Source of the DNA: Rhodobacteraceae bacterium UBA2553
GTDB lineage: Bacteria > Pseudomonadota > Alphaproteobacteria > Rhodobacterales > Rhodobacteraceae
Direction of reading: 5' to 3'
DNA: 31,143 bases
NCBI GenBank assembly: GCA_002340515.1
Contig: DDMF01000052.1
Span: 10,931-42,073, forward strand
A model generated the notes under the pieces. It was not told the origin of the DNA. It did not search any database and saw only the letters and a list, made by a program, of their open reading frames with translations. Made by a program: the position numbers and the translations under genes. Below, in pieces: positions 30,729 through 31,143 of the stretch. Every line of letters begins with the position of its first letter. The first letter of the stretch is position 1.

Positions 30729-30890
30729 ATCATGTTTGGTCTTGGGCAAAAATGGGGCAAGGATGGTCGAACTGTATGAAAGAAAATAATATTCCTACTT
30801 CTTGTCACGCCAAAATTTCCACAGCACCTCCGCAATTCCGGCACATTCCCCTGCCAGTATGGGGATGAAATAATCTTATAGGAGGCAGTC

Positions 30891-31143
30891 ATGCGTGACA
30901 TCGTTGAGCGGTTGAAGGCGATCGATCTGAAAAGCATCGATCTGCAGGGTGTTGATAAAAAGCGGGCAGGGGCCGCAGCGGCCACTTTGGCCATTGCACT
31001 GGGCACTGGCTATTATATGCAAAGCGGCCAATCGGCGAGTGTGGCCTCTCTTGGTGCGCCCGTCGCGCAGGTGCAAACCGCATCGGTGTTGCCCGGCGTA
31101 GCCGCGGAGCAAACCCAACCTGCCTCCGAAGACGCCTCTGTTG
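30891..31143 (+). CDS. Partial membrane-anchored protein, unknown (3' end outside the window)
   Basis: 84 codons are visible, beginning MRDIVERLKAIDLKSIDLQG and followed by a membrane segment at about residues 27-43 (GAAAATLAIALGTGYYM). An Ala/Pro/Gln/Thr-rich linker of the kind that tethers a periplasmic domain comes next (SLGAPVAQVQTASVLPG). The frame is open at the window edge. TAGGAGG seven bases before the ATG is an excellent ribosome binding site. No family is recognisable from this part. Orientation follows secA after 216 bases, so it may have its own promoter. Confidence 0.75.
   Translation, partial: MRDIVERLKAIDLKSIDLQGVDKKRAGAAAATLAIALGTGYYMQSGQSASVASLGAPVAQVQTASVLPGVAAEQTQPASEDASV

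Noticed and set aside
30840..30855. A sigma54-like GG...GC promoter before the last partial gene
   Set aside because: The GG to GC spacing is 11 bases, not the strict 10, and the -12 box does not match.

Overview
The window reads as a chromosomal, housekeeping-rich segment of an alphaproteobacterium, most likely a Rhodobacterales (Roseobacter-group) member. This is inferred from protein character and gene order: coaE-dnaQ-secB, fxsA/Tim44/mltA/smr, hslV-hslU, comF-grxC-nitrilase, rimP-nusA-ylxR-infB, and a parvulin gene divergent from secA. The DNA is GC-rich and tightly packed, with many ATGA stop/start overlaps. No tRNA, rRNA, CRISPR array or prophage was seen.

Layout. 1-5796: the 3' end of aroE, then coaE and dnaQ as an overlapping run; secB on the minus strand; idi; fxsA (minus) divergent from a Tim44-domain gene, mltA and smr. 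5797-8809: a minus-strand unit hslV-hslU plus a lipoprotein alpha/beta hydrolase, with a heat-shock-like promoter ahead of hslV. 8912-15897: an orphan protein with a capsule-synthesis-like C-terminus, hemH and an NDUFAF5-like methyltransferase (minus), comF-grxC-nitrilase-MarR-GNAT (plus), then a small unknown gene and ubiG (minus). 15948-16934: proline iminopeptidase. 16935-17947 is the only accessory-looking stretch: a truncated DPM1-like glycosyltransferase remnant followed by the 3' end of an IS30-family transposase. 17948-19228: a three-cluster CDGSH iron-sulfur protein and a methyltransferase. 19434-24806: rimP-nusA-ylxR/L7Ae fusion-infB, with a terminator hairpin in the leader and a strong bidirectional terminator after infB. 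24893-27816: a 46-aa gene, mutT, argJ and a periplasmic parvulin (minus). 27996-31143: secA, then a partial membrane-anchored unknown.

Functional links: protein export and envelope quality control recur (SecB, SecA, FxsA, Tim44-like, MltA, parvulin, HslVU), and the rimP-infB block joins ribosome maturation, transcription elongation and translation initiation.

I see no convincing undescribed multi-gene system. The best leads are modest: the 46-aa gene, competing RNA stems in the secA leader, the terminator inside the rimP-nusA-infB leader, a lysine-rich N-terminal extension on ArgJ, the triple-cluster CDGSH protein, and the IS30/glycosyltransferase scar.
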